From: Temnothorax longispinosus
Taxonomy: Eukaryota > Arthropoda > Insecta > Hymenoptera > Formicidae
Assembly (NCBI RefSeq): GCF_030848805.1
Contig: NC_092367.1
Coordinates: 2,666,001 to 2,730,000 of the forward strand
Reading direction: 5' to 3'
DNA length: 64,000 nt
Shown here: piece by piece, positions 40,901 through 53,819 of the stretch
Position numbering within the stretch: the stretch's first letter is position 1
How the letters are laid out: each line of letters opens with the position of its first letter
Program-made: the position numbers and the translations under genes
Notes under the pieces: model-generated
What the model was told of the DNA's origin: nothing
Databases searched by the model: none
What the model saw: the letters and a program-made list of their open reading frames with translations, nothing else

Positions 40901-43900
40901 GAAGCCACTTTATTTGTATCGCGTATTTTTTATCGCGCTCCAGCTTCTGGAAAATTAATCTGCCATAACCAAAATTAAGTAACATTATATGCAATTTGTA
41001 AACTGATCGATAATACTTTTTATCGAATTCAACAACCGTTTCTTTCGCTACATTTGAATATTTCTGCTTTAATGTCTATATCTTACGTGTCTTCTTTGAC
41101 GTTTTTATTGTTCTACTTTCTTGTAAAATAATGGTTAATATAGGGAACGGGAATTTCGAGAAAAACGAAGATGTGACAGTCATCACATTCTGCAAGTTGT
41201 TACAGGAAAAAGGCGTATGCTTCTGAAGCATTTGCTCGAACATTTACTTTATCCACGCTAAACATCAATCTTCTTTTTATGGCTTTATATAAGATCTTTT
41301 ACTAAACTGGAAGTTTATCGTTTAACACAGTGAAGTCGAGTCTGACAATAACAATATATAATAAAAAACCATTATTTTGACAAATGGATTTTTGTATCTT
41401 TTAAACAAATAATTTTTACGATTTATCGAATTCAAACATTAAAATACGAACGTTTAAATCAGCAATTCGAGCGGCTTACGAAATATCGTGCATAGGAAGA
41501 ATATTACGAAGTATAATTTAATATCTCTGTAAATCGCACAACCAATCGCGTGATAATCAATAAATGAAAGCTTATAATAGAATATGGAATTTGAGATCCT
41601 TTTCACATGGATTACTTCGACAAGTGTTCATATAGTTGCGGATTAATGGAACGTGACGTCATTGGGGATCCGTGCACTTCTTGCGATAAACAGAATAAAA
41701 TTGTAGCCAGAGATCCGTGCAATATGTCGGTCATTCGGGCACACTCGTGTTGTTCGTCTTTTAAAACAAATTACAATTTCCATTTCTACTAACTTTATAT
41801 TTCGAACGAGTTTTCTGCATTGCACGCAAGAAGCAATTCGAAAATATCATAATGAAAGAGCTGTCAGCAGCAGTGGCGGTAAGACCAATTCTCTGAGAAA
41901 CGTTGTCTTTCCTTAAGTATATGTTTAACGCTTGATATAAACAGCCAAAAATGTATACGGAAACAATCAAATACTATTCCTACAAATAATACATATATGT
42001 ATATATAAATACATATGTATAAAATCCTGTACCATAACCAGTATATTTATAATTGATAAATTAAAAAAAACTACTTGCTGTTAATTGTTATTTCTTAATC
42101 GATATTTTTATTAACCAGTTTAAGTAATAGAATTAATTAAAAATATTATTTATATACTTGAAAATAAATATTAGTCAAAATCGATTATTGTATATTAAAT
42201 GATATTTTAGAAGTGAAGTCTTTGTGTTATATGAACATACGTCATACTCTCGTCATCACATAAAATGTCATAAAATGTAATGAGATATTTTTATCTATGA
42301 AAAATAGGTCATAGGTTACTGAGATTTTGTGTGGGTTATTAAACGGATATTACACCGAATATTTCGAAATTTCGAGATTGACGTTAGCTCCCGGTCATTC
42401 TTTTGACTTTTACCGTTATCACGCACAATCTCTGTTACAAACAAAAATAGGTTTTTAAATGTTATCAGTTTATATCTAGCATGAATAATAAGATTAAATT
42501 CTAAACGTTTTGAAAGGATTCAGTGCAATTCATCAATGCCAATGTCAGCTTTATTGATTACGATTTGATAACAATTATAAGAATCCTAATTTTTTGGAAT
42601 CTCAATTCTGGAAATAGTGGAATAAATAATAAATAATCGCGGATATACGGGATGAATGCAAAACCCAATCTTTTAGCTTTTTTTATACGTGTCAGAACCA
42701 GAGAAGCGTGCGCGTAGCTTTTATCAATAGCATACACATTTCATCGGCAATTGAACCGAATCTAATATCCAAAAAGCTACGTCGTCAATATATTGTCACA
42801 TACCTTTGCTTCGACATTTATCCACGTTTCTATGGCGTCATCATTTTTGAACTCTCTACCAACTCACATATCTCACGTATTCCCGAGCCCGTTGTCCGCC
42901 GAAACTCGCTTCTTTGTTCACCGAGTGCGATCATAGGACTAGGTCATGCGGATTTCCATGTCATTTCAACTCCTTAAGGCACGCGGAATGAAATTGCAAG
43001 TTGTACCTTTTGAGTTGCAGTTTCGCATAGAGCTATGCGAAATTCCTCGCTAACACACGTCGAAGAAGTAGCCTGCATAGAAAGAAGAAACTTATATGTC
43101 ATAGGTACGTGCTAAAAGCGATACATTGCAATTCTCAAAGGCATCCTTTCGTCTCTATACATATTCACAGCACATAAATTGATGCATACAATGACAAATA
43201 GTAAGTTAGCTCGGTAGTATACTCAGTACTGTCATAATGCTCATTCTGGATTCGTCTATTGCGTCTTGGTGAAAAGCGGCGTGACAAAGATGTTAGCTGC
43301 TGAGAACTGTTATATAGTTGTGTAGCAATTTACTGTGCGCTACTCTGAAAGGTCATACGCTTTACGTCAAAGTCTTGATCTTCGAGGCGTGATTATTTGA
43401 ACTAGATACGCTCGAAACTTCGTAGTTCATAATCGTTACGTAAATAGTAACTATCGGTTTAATACTTTGTCGACCACTTGGAATCGTCAAATGATAGTTT
43501 TATTATAATCTATAACTTATGAACGATTTATTAATATAAAGTCGACAGGTGACAATTAAACTCACAAAAAATTGTAATAAATAAAACGACATTAACCATG
43601 ATTTTATCTTTTTATCAAATTGAAAGATCTTTAAAGGTACTGATTCCCTTGAAAAAGATATACTATCGTAAGATATTAAAGTTTGATTGATTAACTAGTT
43701 TTATACTCTCTTAAACGGATACTATCGATCACCGTGCACTTGGTTGAATAGAAAGTAAGTAAGAGGCAGCCGATACAGGCAAAGTTAATGACAAGTTAAT
43801 GACCCTTCTAATCCAGATTACGATACAGCAAAATTAATTACGAGTGAATAATGTTGATTGAAACGTCATGGAATAACGAAGATTGAAATGACTACAAGTG

Positions 43901-44523
43901 TCGCCAAGTATACGTAATGCAATTAGCTCAATTGCATTTATTTTTATTAAAAAAAATTGTGTGAGTAAGTGGTTAGCTTATAAAAGGATCAAGAAACATC
44001 TCGACATCTCGAGATCTTTTCTGTAGAGGCAACATCCATGATAAATCCGCAAGAGCTTTATACTGCTACAAATAGCGTCATGCTTCGTGAGAAAAATTTT
44101 GCACGAAATTTCACGAGAAGAATGAAAGATTGAGCTTCTGTATATTATATAACTAAAGTTGCATACAAATATAAATTTTGTAGTACACACACAATACGCT
44201 TGCATTTTTTAAATAGGGAAATCCAAAGTCTATTTGAAAATACGGTTTAAAGTGTAAAGATACGGTACTTATAAACTATAAAAGTATACAGAATGTGCAT
44301 TTTTTAAAATATAATTAAAATAATGACTACTTTAAAGTTACAGCTGTACTGCTGTGCGATAAAAAGGTAAACTCAAGAATGCATCCTACAATTGCACACT
44401 ATAACATTGATATAAACAATTTAAATAAAAACTGCGAAATCAAGTAATTAGTCATTTCTCAGTTTAAATGAGTAAAAAATATAGAAATGAGTAAAGAATA
44501 GAAATAGAATATATATGTATATA
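34953..44523. other. Gene-free stretch
   Basis: No recognisable gene. GC-balanced patches at about 37400-37960, 40100-40980, 41600-41830 and 42690-43080 carry open frames on one or both strands without start or splice support. The frame at 41607-41792 is Cys-rich but lacks a signal peptide. Confidence 0.4.
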
Positions 44524-44599
44524 GAGGGGTAAAAACCGCAATGGTGTAAGTCAAATTTTAAAAACTATTTAATTTACACCACTGTGGTTTTTACCCCTC
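44524..44599. mobile_element. GAGGGGTAAAAACC hairpin family, short copy
   Basis: GAGGGGTAAAAACCGCAATG then GTGTAAGTCAAATT pairs with AATTTACACCACTGTGGTTT ending TTACCCCTC. It is 76 bases long with a minimal loop. The same ends bound the longer copy at 47558-47690. Confidence 0.65.
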
Positions 44600-45610
44600 C
44601 ATATGTAGCAGATATAATAAAAAATTAATAAAAATCTGCCTAACTCATTTTTAAAAAGAAAACTATAAAAAGCATATCTTTCACTGCGAAATTTATGTTA
44701 TTTTTGCCAACATTTCAGAATAAATATTAATTTTAAAATAAAATTTTAAAGTGATTCCTTTCGAAACAGATGTAATCGTTATTTAATGTGAGTAAAGCAG
44801 AGATTTTATACGTTACAATAAATACGATGAAAAATTGTATATAATATATTCATCCGGGTGTAAAAATTTTATAACGTACGTTGCATCGCATAAAGATATA
44901 GTCGACAAAACATAAATTATTATTTACTTATATCACTTATACATATATAATGTTTTATTCTTATTACGTTATTTTTTAACTCAAAATTTACTCTATTTTA
45001 TTAGTTTAGATCGAATAATTGTAGTTCTTTACGCAACTGATTAGCTATTAAAATAATCTATAATATATTCCAGAGATTTCTTTCTACTTTTCTTGAAAGT
45101 TGATCTATAATTTTAAAGGAGATATGTACAATTGCACGATTTGTATAAAATCTTTTTAATTGTAAACTTCGATAACTGTAACATGTTTAATGCAAGTTTG
45201 GGCTAACGCAATTAGAATATCGATCGTGTCGTAATTACCTATAAATTAAAGTAGCCCTTTGTCATTTGCTAATATTGATAGCAAATTGCAAGCACTGATT
45301 GCGTCATGAAAGTAACAAACAATTCGATTTTAACGTGGCCTATATTGTTATGATCGATTTCTGATTTGCCCCACTATCATACCTATCTCCATATGTGGAT
45401 AAATGAGATATTATTTCCTTTGAAAATGGCACAAATAAAATATTGAATTCTTTTTTAAACTGGATATGTGCGGCAGACATTTTGTTTATATTTGGATTTG
45501 ACTTAAATTTATCATCATTCAATATTTACTGACGTTCAAATATATCTCGAATTTACGTCAGCTTTACAAACTCGTTGACTGCAAAAATAGTTTTTTATTA
45601 AAACAGACAC

Positions 45611-45611
<1 letters not shown>

Positions 45612-45655
<44 letters not shown>
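45612..45655. repeat. (TA)n microsatellite
   Basis: About 22 uninterrupted AT units. Confidence 0.95.
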
Positions 45656-45660
<5 letters not shown>

Positions 45661-47009
45661 CTTCATATCGTTTTGTTTCCAGAATAATTCACTTTAATAA
45701 ATTCTTTATACCCTTTATAGATGTGTGCTTTAAAGGTTACATGTTAATAAACTATGTCATGAACTTTGTGGCATAAATTCACAGATATTTTATGCGTATC
45801 AAGTTCCAATGTCGACATTATAGTTTCATATGCGTTTTAGATTCTTCCGCAGCACGTGATAACAGTGCTATCGATGTAACGCGAATTCGGATGGCACGTC
45901 GGAATTTACGTTAAACTTTGTAAACGAAACACATTCCTCCCGGGGCAAAATCGATGAGAATTGCGTTTGATTCGACGAAATTACCGTGGAAATTGAAGTT
46001 GTCGAGAATACCTATGCCAAGAATATTGAGCGCTGTGGAAGAGAAGTGAATTAATTTCGAAAAGCGACAAATCGTTAAATCGTGCCGTCCTCGCGATATT
46101 GCGTTTATCCTCAACTAAACGAAAATACTTCGTTATTACTTTCGACTTCACTTACTCAAAAAGATATACAACTTCAAAGCTATCAGAAGAGCAATGAAGA
46201 ATATCTTTAATGTGTTGAAGAAAAAGTATGATTAATTGATTAAAATTACTTTTTTTATGTTATATTGTACGGGTGTGTGCATGTAACTCTTTATTAAAGT
46301 AATTTAATAGATTTAGCTAACAATTAAAATAATCTAATTTAGACTAGGTAATTTAATATAAGTATAAAATATATTTAACACAGTTGTAATTAAATTCCTA
46401 ATTATAATAATTATTCTGAGATTGTATTTACAATTATTTTAGGGCAAAAAAAAACTATAATTGAAGAACTTAATAGCAGATAATTAGTTTCTTATAAAAA
46501 TGTCATGACAGATTAACATTAATTTTACACAATAACACATTTTTATTATTAGATGTGTTTATTCCTGCAGTATATACAATTCTTTTAGTGCAAAAATATA
46601 TTTACACAAGCAGAAGATAGATAATAAAATATGTTAGTTATGTGGATGTGTTTCTTCAAAGTTCAATTTCCCTTTTGTATAGTGACATTTGCATAAATTG
46701 AGCAAGGTCGGACAGAGATAAACGTGAAATTCCCTCTTTGCGAAGTCTCCCGTCAATCGGAAAAGTTATGTCATTCTGTCGAAGTCGAATGAAATTTCTC
46801 ATTAGGTTTCAAGTAGCTGCCTACATTCGCCATGGCATAATGATGTTAAAACTTTCGACGACGATTAAATAAAGTACAGGTGCAATGAGAAAAAAGAAAG
46901 ATACACTAGAGCAGATACTTATGAGGAATATGAATATTGTATATATTATATATTGGAATTTTTGCAATTGCTATATAATTACTAAAATCTGTATGCCTTT
47001 ATCTACTTA

Positions 47010-47116
47010 GGGCCAGTTTCACCAACGTCGATTAACTGTGACTTTCGATTAAACTCTTCGTCTCTTTCTAATTGTTCCCCTTAGAAACAGTTAATCGACT
47101 TTGGTGAAACTCGCCC
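47010..47116. mobile_element. PIF/Harbinger-like MITE with TTA target duplication
   Basis: TIRs GGGCCAGTTTCACCAACGTC and TTTGGTGAAACTCGCCC continue into AGTTAATCGACTTTGG/CGTCGATTAACTGT. TTA lies at both borders (47007-47009, 47117-47119). The end motif resembles that of 16100-16237 (GGGCCGGTTT with CCAAC). Confidence 0.65.
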
Positions 47117-47557
47117 TTAGTAGGTACGGCTCATGTATGTTAGTTCAATCTCTTTTGCTACGTTTAATTAGCATATACATTATCGATTGGCACTGTCAAT
47201 TGACACAAACGTAATTAAACGGACCTAGAAAGAGCTGTAATCCGCTTTAACAACTGCTGAACCGTTTACGTGGAGGCGCAATATCGACTAATGTGAAATT
47301 GCAATTGCTTTGTAATTCTGGTGGAAAGATGTGGCTTTACAAAGGGTTCACACTTACAATTGAATCTGATTCACGGATAAATATTATAAACAATCATTTA
47401 TATATTACACTTGATTGGTACAGTATTCGCAATTATCTTTAGGCTAAACAAAACCTACGTGAGAATGATAAGCTAGAAAGATGCGACATAAAATAAAGCT
47501 CGTATGTAAAATTGTTAATAAAACAAACTAATGTAAAGATAAAATAAATTATAAATG

Positions 47558-47690
47558 GAGGGGTAAAAACCACAGTGGTGTAAGTCAAATTATATTTTCT
47601 CGTGTGCATAGATGCAATCTGTATAATATATAAATTGCATCTATGCACACGAAAAAAATTGACTTACACCACTGTGGTTTTTACCCCTTC
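47558..47690. mobile_element. GAGGGGTAAAAACC hairpin family, longer copy
   Basis: The ends GAGGGGTAAAAACCACAGTG and CACTGTGGTTTTTACCCCTT bound a second inverted repeat (CGTGTGCATAGATGCAAT against ATTGCATCTATGCACACG). The whole 133 bases therefore fold end to end. Arms are near-identical. The minus frame at 47439-47648 overlaps it by chance. Confidence 0.7.
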
Positions 47691-48731
47691 AAATATTAAT
47701 AAGTAACAAAATATTAATAAGAAGCTCTTCTGAATAGAAGTGCAATAGTAGTATACTTTAAAATATATACATAAAAATGACAATTTTAACAATAATAAAA
47801 ATAGGATAATCTTTTCTTATTGTTTAGAATTAATTGTTAATTATTTAATTGTTTTGCATAATTTAGTTAATAAGTAATAACATTATTTACTATTAATGTA
47901 GCTCTTATAATTGTGCTATCTTATATATATCTTTTATAAAATTATCCTATAAGAAACCTTATATAATATCCAAACCTGCCTAAAATTTACTGTACTTACG
48001 ACGAAGTAAAAAAAAAGAGACAGATGGTTGCAAAGCTCTCGCCTGTAAACAAACTGGGAAAAGTCCAACAACGTAGCGTAATGCATTATTCTAATTAATT
48101 AATGTTTGCAAGACGACGTCAATCAAAGTGAGGTGTAAATATTTCCGCACGATAAAAGCAGTAACCGAAGATTATGTCAACGGAAGCTGCGCTGTATATA
48201 GAATGCACTTTCTCCATTTGACGCATTATCTTTAGGAGAGAGAATAAACTAATTATATAAATCTAAAATCATTTTCCTAATTAAAGACGAGTGTGGAAAT
48301 CCCGCAATTGACAGTGTACAGGTTGACGTACTGGGTGTTACCACGTAAGTGCAAACCGCAATCATGTGCACGTTCAACGCAGTTACTGCTAGAATTAATA
48401 AACACGAAATAGCTCACGCTATAATTCCACTATATTTATCGCATAACCGTAACGCATCGGCGAATGTATTGAAATCAAATTCGCCACGGACTTTAGTCTC
48501 GTAACAGTAATTTAAACAAACTAGCAAAATTTGATTTTCGCGTTCCATTACGCCATTAATTACTTCTGGCAGATAACAATATATTGATCAATCAGTATAT
48601 CGTGCCGGTGAAATATTTTGCACGTCATATATAAATTGCATGCATGTTAAATATTACATTTTGCATACTTTTTTGAAATATGAATTTTGCATAGTACTGA
48701 TCTACTGTCATCACAATCAGCAATTGCAACT

Positions 48732-48952
48732 AATATATATATATATAAACAAAACCTATGTCCTGACTGACTGACTGACTCATCAACACCCAGCCCAAAC
48801 CCTTAAACTTAGAAACATGAAATTCGGGGAGTATATTCTATGCATGACGTATGCACCCACTAATAAGGGAAATTTAACCCCCAACGGATGAAAAGGGGTA
48901 AAATGTGTTTTTAACGCGGATTCCTCGACGGGCAACGCCGGATAGAAGCTAG
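48732..48952 (+). mobile_element. Probable non-autonomous Helitron-like element
   Basis: Starts at an (AT)n stretch followed by AAACAAAACCTATG and (GACT)n, then CATCAACACCCAGCCCAAACC. It ends in GGGCAACGCCGGATAGAAGCTAG followed by T: a short stem-capable GC block just before a CTAG terminus, as in Helitrons. The layout (AT run, GACTGACT, CATCAACRCCCAGCC, terminal CTAG) recalls short Helitron-like repeats seen in many invertebrate genomes. No target duplication is expected for this class. It has no protein. Confidence 0.45.
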
Positions 48953-49950
48953 TTTCTATATAAAGCTATTAAATAAAGCTATTTAATTATGTAATTAATT
49001 TACTTTGTTCCACGCAATAATAGAATGTATAGCTTCGCACGTAATCCTCAATTTGAATATAAAAGTTAACTGATGTCAAATTATAATCAAAATATTTAAA
49101 ATATATTATTTATAGCTATATTTTATTGTTAGCTACATTTGTATAATTATAACGTATTTTATCATAGCATGGCGTAATTTGTTGAAAAAATAATCTTAAC
49201 AGATAAATATCAATAAAAATTTTATTTTAAAAATTGTTTACAGAAATAATTTTGCAAAATTATATAATACATATGCATTTTTCTAATTAAAAAATTATAT
49301 TCATTAATCTTCTTCAAATATACTAGAAAATTTTTAAAGCGTTAAATCTGATGCAGTTTTAATATTAAATTTTCCGGATTTTAAACATCAGAGTTCTCTC
49401 TCTTTGCTTCCGACTAAAGTGATGTTTGACGTTTTCCAGCATGCGTTTTGATAGAGTTTCCTATTTATATTCATACGTGTGTTAAGCGTTAAAGTTTCGG
49501 CGCAAAGAGGAGGAAGTTATCATAAAATTGATCGTAAGTCTTATTATCGGCAGATGCTTTCATGCAATTTGCCTGCCAGATATGTATAAGCGAACTGAAT
49601 ATTTCTCGCTGAGCTCCAGCCGGATTAAACAGAATTTAAGTAGTTCATAAATAATAAAAGTATATGTTCAACTGTTTAATAATCACGATTTTTATCGAGA
49701 ATGGAAGTTTATTAATAGCCGCATATATATGGGGATTGATCGGGGAGAATCTCCTTCTAAAAGTAAATTAGCTTGGGTCTTGCGACGCAAAGAATTCAAT
49801 AGAAGAAATGAATAAAAGATGACGAGACAAATACGTCGTACGTAGTTGTCTTATTCTTTGGCCTAAATTCAAAAGTCCGAAGTTTAAACTTCATTGGTTA
49901 AACAATATGCTAATGGAACACGTTTTCTAGATATTTTTAAACAATGTATT

Positions 49951-50719
49951 TTTAAGGTAGCTGTCTCGCTACGTGCTAGTCATGTGACTGTTTATAGGTT
50001 TTCACGTTCAGAAATATATTTCAGGCAATTTTTGCTAAGGGAAAAATAATTTCATGAATTATGGTGTAAAATTTCATATGTGACAAAGTATGTTACTTTT
50101 TCCAAATTATGTGATTTTTCTCATTTGACTCCGTTTTGATCAGCTGATCATGCGAGTCGTCGAGAAAAGGTTACAAGTGAGGTTACATCTCCTTTTCGAT
50201 TGAATTTTGACAATTACTGAGAAAGGGTTTCAAAACGCATGACAGAGGTGTCAATCACTATCCAATTCGGCTAAGAAAGACGAGCCCCATAACCTGCAAC
50301 TACAGTGATTAGCCAGCGGCGTTGCCAAGTCTTCCCAACCTCACCTCGACCAAAAAATGTCTGCTCGATTACCGCATTTTCACTAAAATAAACTAAAAAA
50401 TTAGCAGCGAAATCTCCGGTAACCTATATATTTTATGGTTGCATCGGATTCTTCGAAATCTAATGTACAAAAAGCAATGTTTTTTTCTCACTTCATCTAA
50501 TCAAAAAATACGAAAATATGTGATTGAAACCGTGATAGAGCCTTCTTTTCTGTATGAAGTAATGCAAAATTTGTAATTTTTGAGATCGATTTTCTAGAGT
50601 AAATAGTCGGTAAGGAGCCACAGAGAAAATCGACTGCAAAGCTGATCATATAATTTTATATAAAAACCGAAATCGAAAACTTTATCTAATACATGCCCTG
50701 ACGAGACAGCTACCTTAAA
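49951..50719. mobile_element. TTAA-flanked non-autonomous DNA transposon
   Basis: TTTAAGGTAGCTGTCTCG (49951-49968) is exactly inverted at 50702-50719, giving TTAA borders and TIR GGTAGCTGTCTCG around about 750 bases. TTAA borders are the piggyBac-type signature, although the terminal bases are not typical of that group. The interior has a TGATCAGCTGATCA palindrome near 50139 and no transposase frame. Confidence 0.55.
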
Positions 50720-53700
50720 CACCTCTTGAATCAGAGTTTTCTCTTTTTCTATTGTAATACCTGTTTGATTTAAATAAAACTTTGGAAAAAGTACTTATGT
50801 CATAAAAGAGATATATTTTGTGATAACTTTTCAATTGTTTTTTTTTTTTTACTATAAATACATAAACGGAACGCATTGCCAACTTGCCTCTTGTGCCAAC
50901 GAGCCCCGGTCTTTCCTATATCTGCAACGCCGATTTTAATGGTTTAACTTTGATCTTGTCATCGCGTATAAAGTTTACTTTTAGAACTTTCGAAACTTTC
51001 GAAAATACATATAACTTAGTCGATATATCGCAAACTTATGTAATACGAGCTTAAGGGAATTTAATCTGCGATGTGAGGTAAAAAAATATAATGACATCGT
51101 GAAAGCTAGTTTCACAAAAAATTAAGAGACATTTTAATAATACGTGCAATCAATTATGAGTTTTAAACAGATGTAAAAAATATTTTTTTTAATGGCAAAG
51201 GTTAATCGCTGGGGATGAGAATATTTTTATTAACAGCGTATCTCGTTTAAATAAGACACGAACATATACGCATGCATGCACATATTTTGGTGTACTCTGA
51301 TACGATCGTTATTATATTACTACATCAAGATTAATGAGAATTTACATTTATCGTCATTATAGTATAGATAGACGCAAATTAATATTTTATTATTGCATTC
51401 TTCAACAGTACTTAAATTTTGTTAGTTATCATTTAATCATAGTTACTTAAACAAAAAGAAGAGAAGAGTTATTTTTTTTTAAGATTTCTTTAAGAAAAAC
51501 TAAACAATATAAATCTAAAAATAAAAGTTTGTTTTATATTTATTCCACTAGAATTGTTTCACTTTTTAATGCTATCTAATTTATATTTCACGTGTATTCG
51601 ACAGTATTACGTTAAAAAATACAAATAATTTGGAATGATATGATAGTTCAACAGCCTTTATTATCAACGAGATGTTATTACAATTTCCGAAATATTTTTC
51701 TCTCTGTATCTCGAGCGTTAGTCAATTTATTTAGAGAATTATAAGTCATTCGCTCGTAAAAATCAAAGTTGCGTTTCATTACACTTCATCCGATCGTGAG
51801 TTTGAGTGCCTATTGAAGCATTATTAATATATCCGATAATATACAACACATTTTAAGTTTTAAAAGATTAATTACATTTTTACATATTGATGTAAACATG
51901 ATTTTTAATGCATATTAAAAGCTATTAAAATGTATACGAGGTTATATTATTATGCTATGCACACAAATACATAAACATACATTCAAGGAATTTTCTTCGA
52001 AAAGAGAATAAATAATATACTTTTTGTATCTATGTATATTTTTATTAACTAACTTGATCAGTGATGTGAATTTATATTTATATGTATGCATATATTAACA
52101 AGATCGATACCTATACCTACAATTAGAGATGTGTAAGCGCGCTACTAGAATATGTAATAAATAATCATCGAATTATTCTACCGTACATCAGTCGAAATTA
52201 TCCATTTAAATTGATTCGCAAATGTCGCACTTTAAAACTTTAGTACTTTGAAATTCGAGGTGGAATAATTTTGAATGTTCTACTATGCACACACTGACGC
52301 TAAGGTGTAGAGAATCAAATAACCGTGTCTTAAAGTTTAACTATTTATAACAAACTTATATAATAATGAAATGGAACGTGTCGCGCGGAGATGGCAACAG
52401 AAGCGAATTAAATTATTAAATTTACATCAACTTTAAATTAAAATACCGCCATTGGTCGGAAATAAATTTTGCGAGTTATATCAGAAAATAAATTTTTCTT
52501 GTGCGGTTGATTATACTCGATGTACGATAAGATCAATATTTTCTGTAAGTATTCTTCATTCTTGTAATGTAATACATTACAGGCTCATTTCATATTATTT
52601 ACGCGAAAATTTATAATCGGGAAGAGATACGATTCACGGACTGTGAATGTCGTCGTATTATATAAATTCGCAACTCCTATAATTAAATCATCTAATACAA
52701 TTAAAACTTCTAATCATATTTTCAAAGTAATGAATCTCCTTACACGATATTCGCAATCAACCTGAATGAGCAAACTCAAAGCCTCTTGCACCATGTGCAT
52801 TTAGCTGGTTGATTTTATAGCGTATGTAACATTATCTAAATGAACACGTACGATATATGTATGTATACATACATGGCACAAATGTACAGCTCCAGTCCGT
52901 TCTACAAACTAATCCCTTTTATAAACAATATAATGACTGCCTAATTGGGCCTATAAATATAATAGACTGATAATTAGAATAATTTTGTGCTCATACTGAT
53001 TTATATTTAAACGAGCTAATATGTGAACATTATGTCAGATTTTTCTATTCTTTTTTTCTAAAGATTATTTATAAAAAGGCACAAACATTTTTTAGTTTAA
53101 AACATTTTCCTTAAATTAATGAAATAAAATCAGGAAAATATACGGTGTTTATATTCTATTACAGATTTACGTAATATAATCTAATGCGGACGTAGACCTT
53201 ATCTTTAATCGATTCTATTATTCTATCTGCGATAACCATATGCGATTACATCTGGGATAAAAAACATCACGACAAGGTATAAATTGCAACAAAAAATGCA
53301 TTTGTCGTATTTTTAGAAAAAAGAACTGCATGCAGCCGATAAGAGATTGTAAAACATTTATCGTGTTCATCATTGTCGGTTCAATCTAGATGTATTTTAT
53401 TACGTTGTATTTCAGACTGATTGTATCGTTTCGTGCAATCTAAATTTTCCGTTGCCATTTATGATGCGGAAGATAAGCTATACTTATATTTATATAAAAC
53501 ACTATTGGATAGCGTCTCGTGTTTTAATTCATACAAATATTTTTTTAAGATTAATTGCAGGAAAGAAAGGCAAGTCACGTAGATGAAATGGTGCATTAAT
53601 TTTTCTTATCACAATATTTTATATGTTTGCATGTAACATAATGTGATTATATCTCCTAATCCAATACGCATTGCAGTATTTAAAAATTGTTTCTTATAAT

Positions 53701-53760
53701 TATTCTGTTTTCTTTTTACTTGAATGCGATATATGATTTAAACGCAATATTGGTCCTTTT
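50720..53760. other. AT-rich region upstream of the receptor gene
   Basis: Probably intron or promoter of the CCHamide receptor given the acceptor at 53778. I found no exon in it. Confidence 0.4.
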
Positions 53761-53778
53761 TTTTTTGTCATTCTGCAG
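53761..53778 (+). other. Predicted splice acceptor before the receptor start codon
   Basis: A T-rich tract ends in CTGCAG at 53773-53778, 41 bases before the ATG of the CCHamide receptor. It has the form of a 3' splice site, so the start codon probably lies in the second or a later exon, with untranslated exon(s) further upstream. Those exons were not located. The frame stays open from the acceptor to the ATG, so a longer N-terminus cannot be excluded. Confidence 0.5.
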
Positions 53779-53819
53779 TCGCGCTCCGATTTCTTCCTTT
53801 TATATCAAGAGCATCAGCA

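Noticed and set aside
41607..41792. Cys-rich 61-codon frame
   Set aside because: No signal peptide, no splice evidence, and the opposite strand is equally open.
42975..42990. TAAGGCACGCGG, identical to the 5' end of mature miR-124
   Set aside because: The match breaks after 12 bases and no complementary star arm lies within hairpin distance upstream or downstream, so it is probably coincidence.
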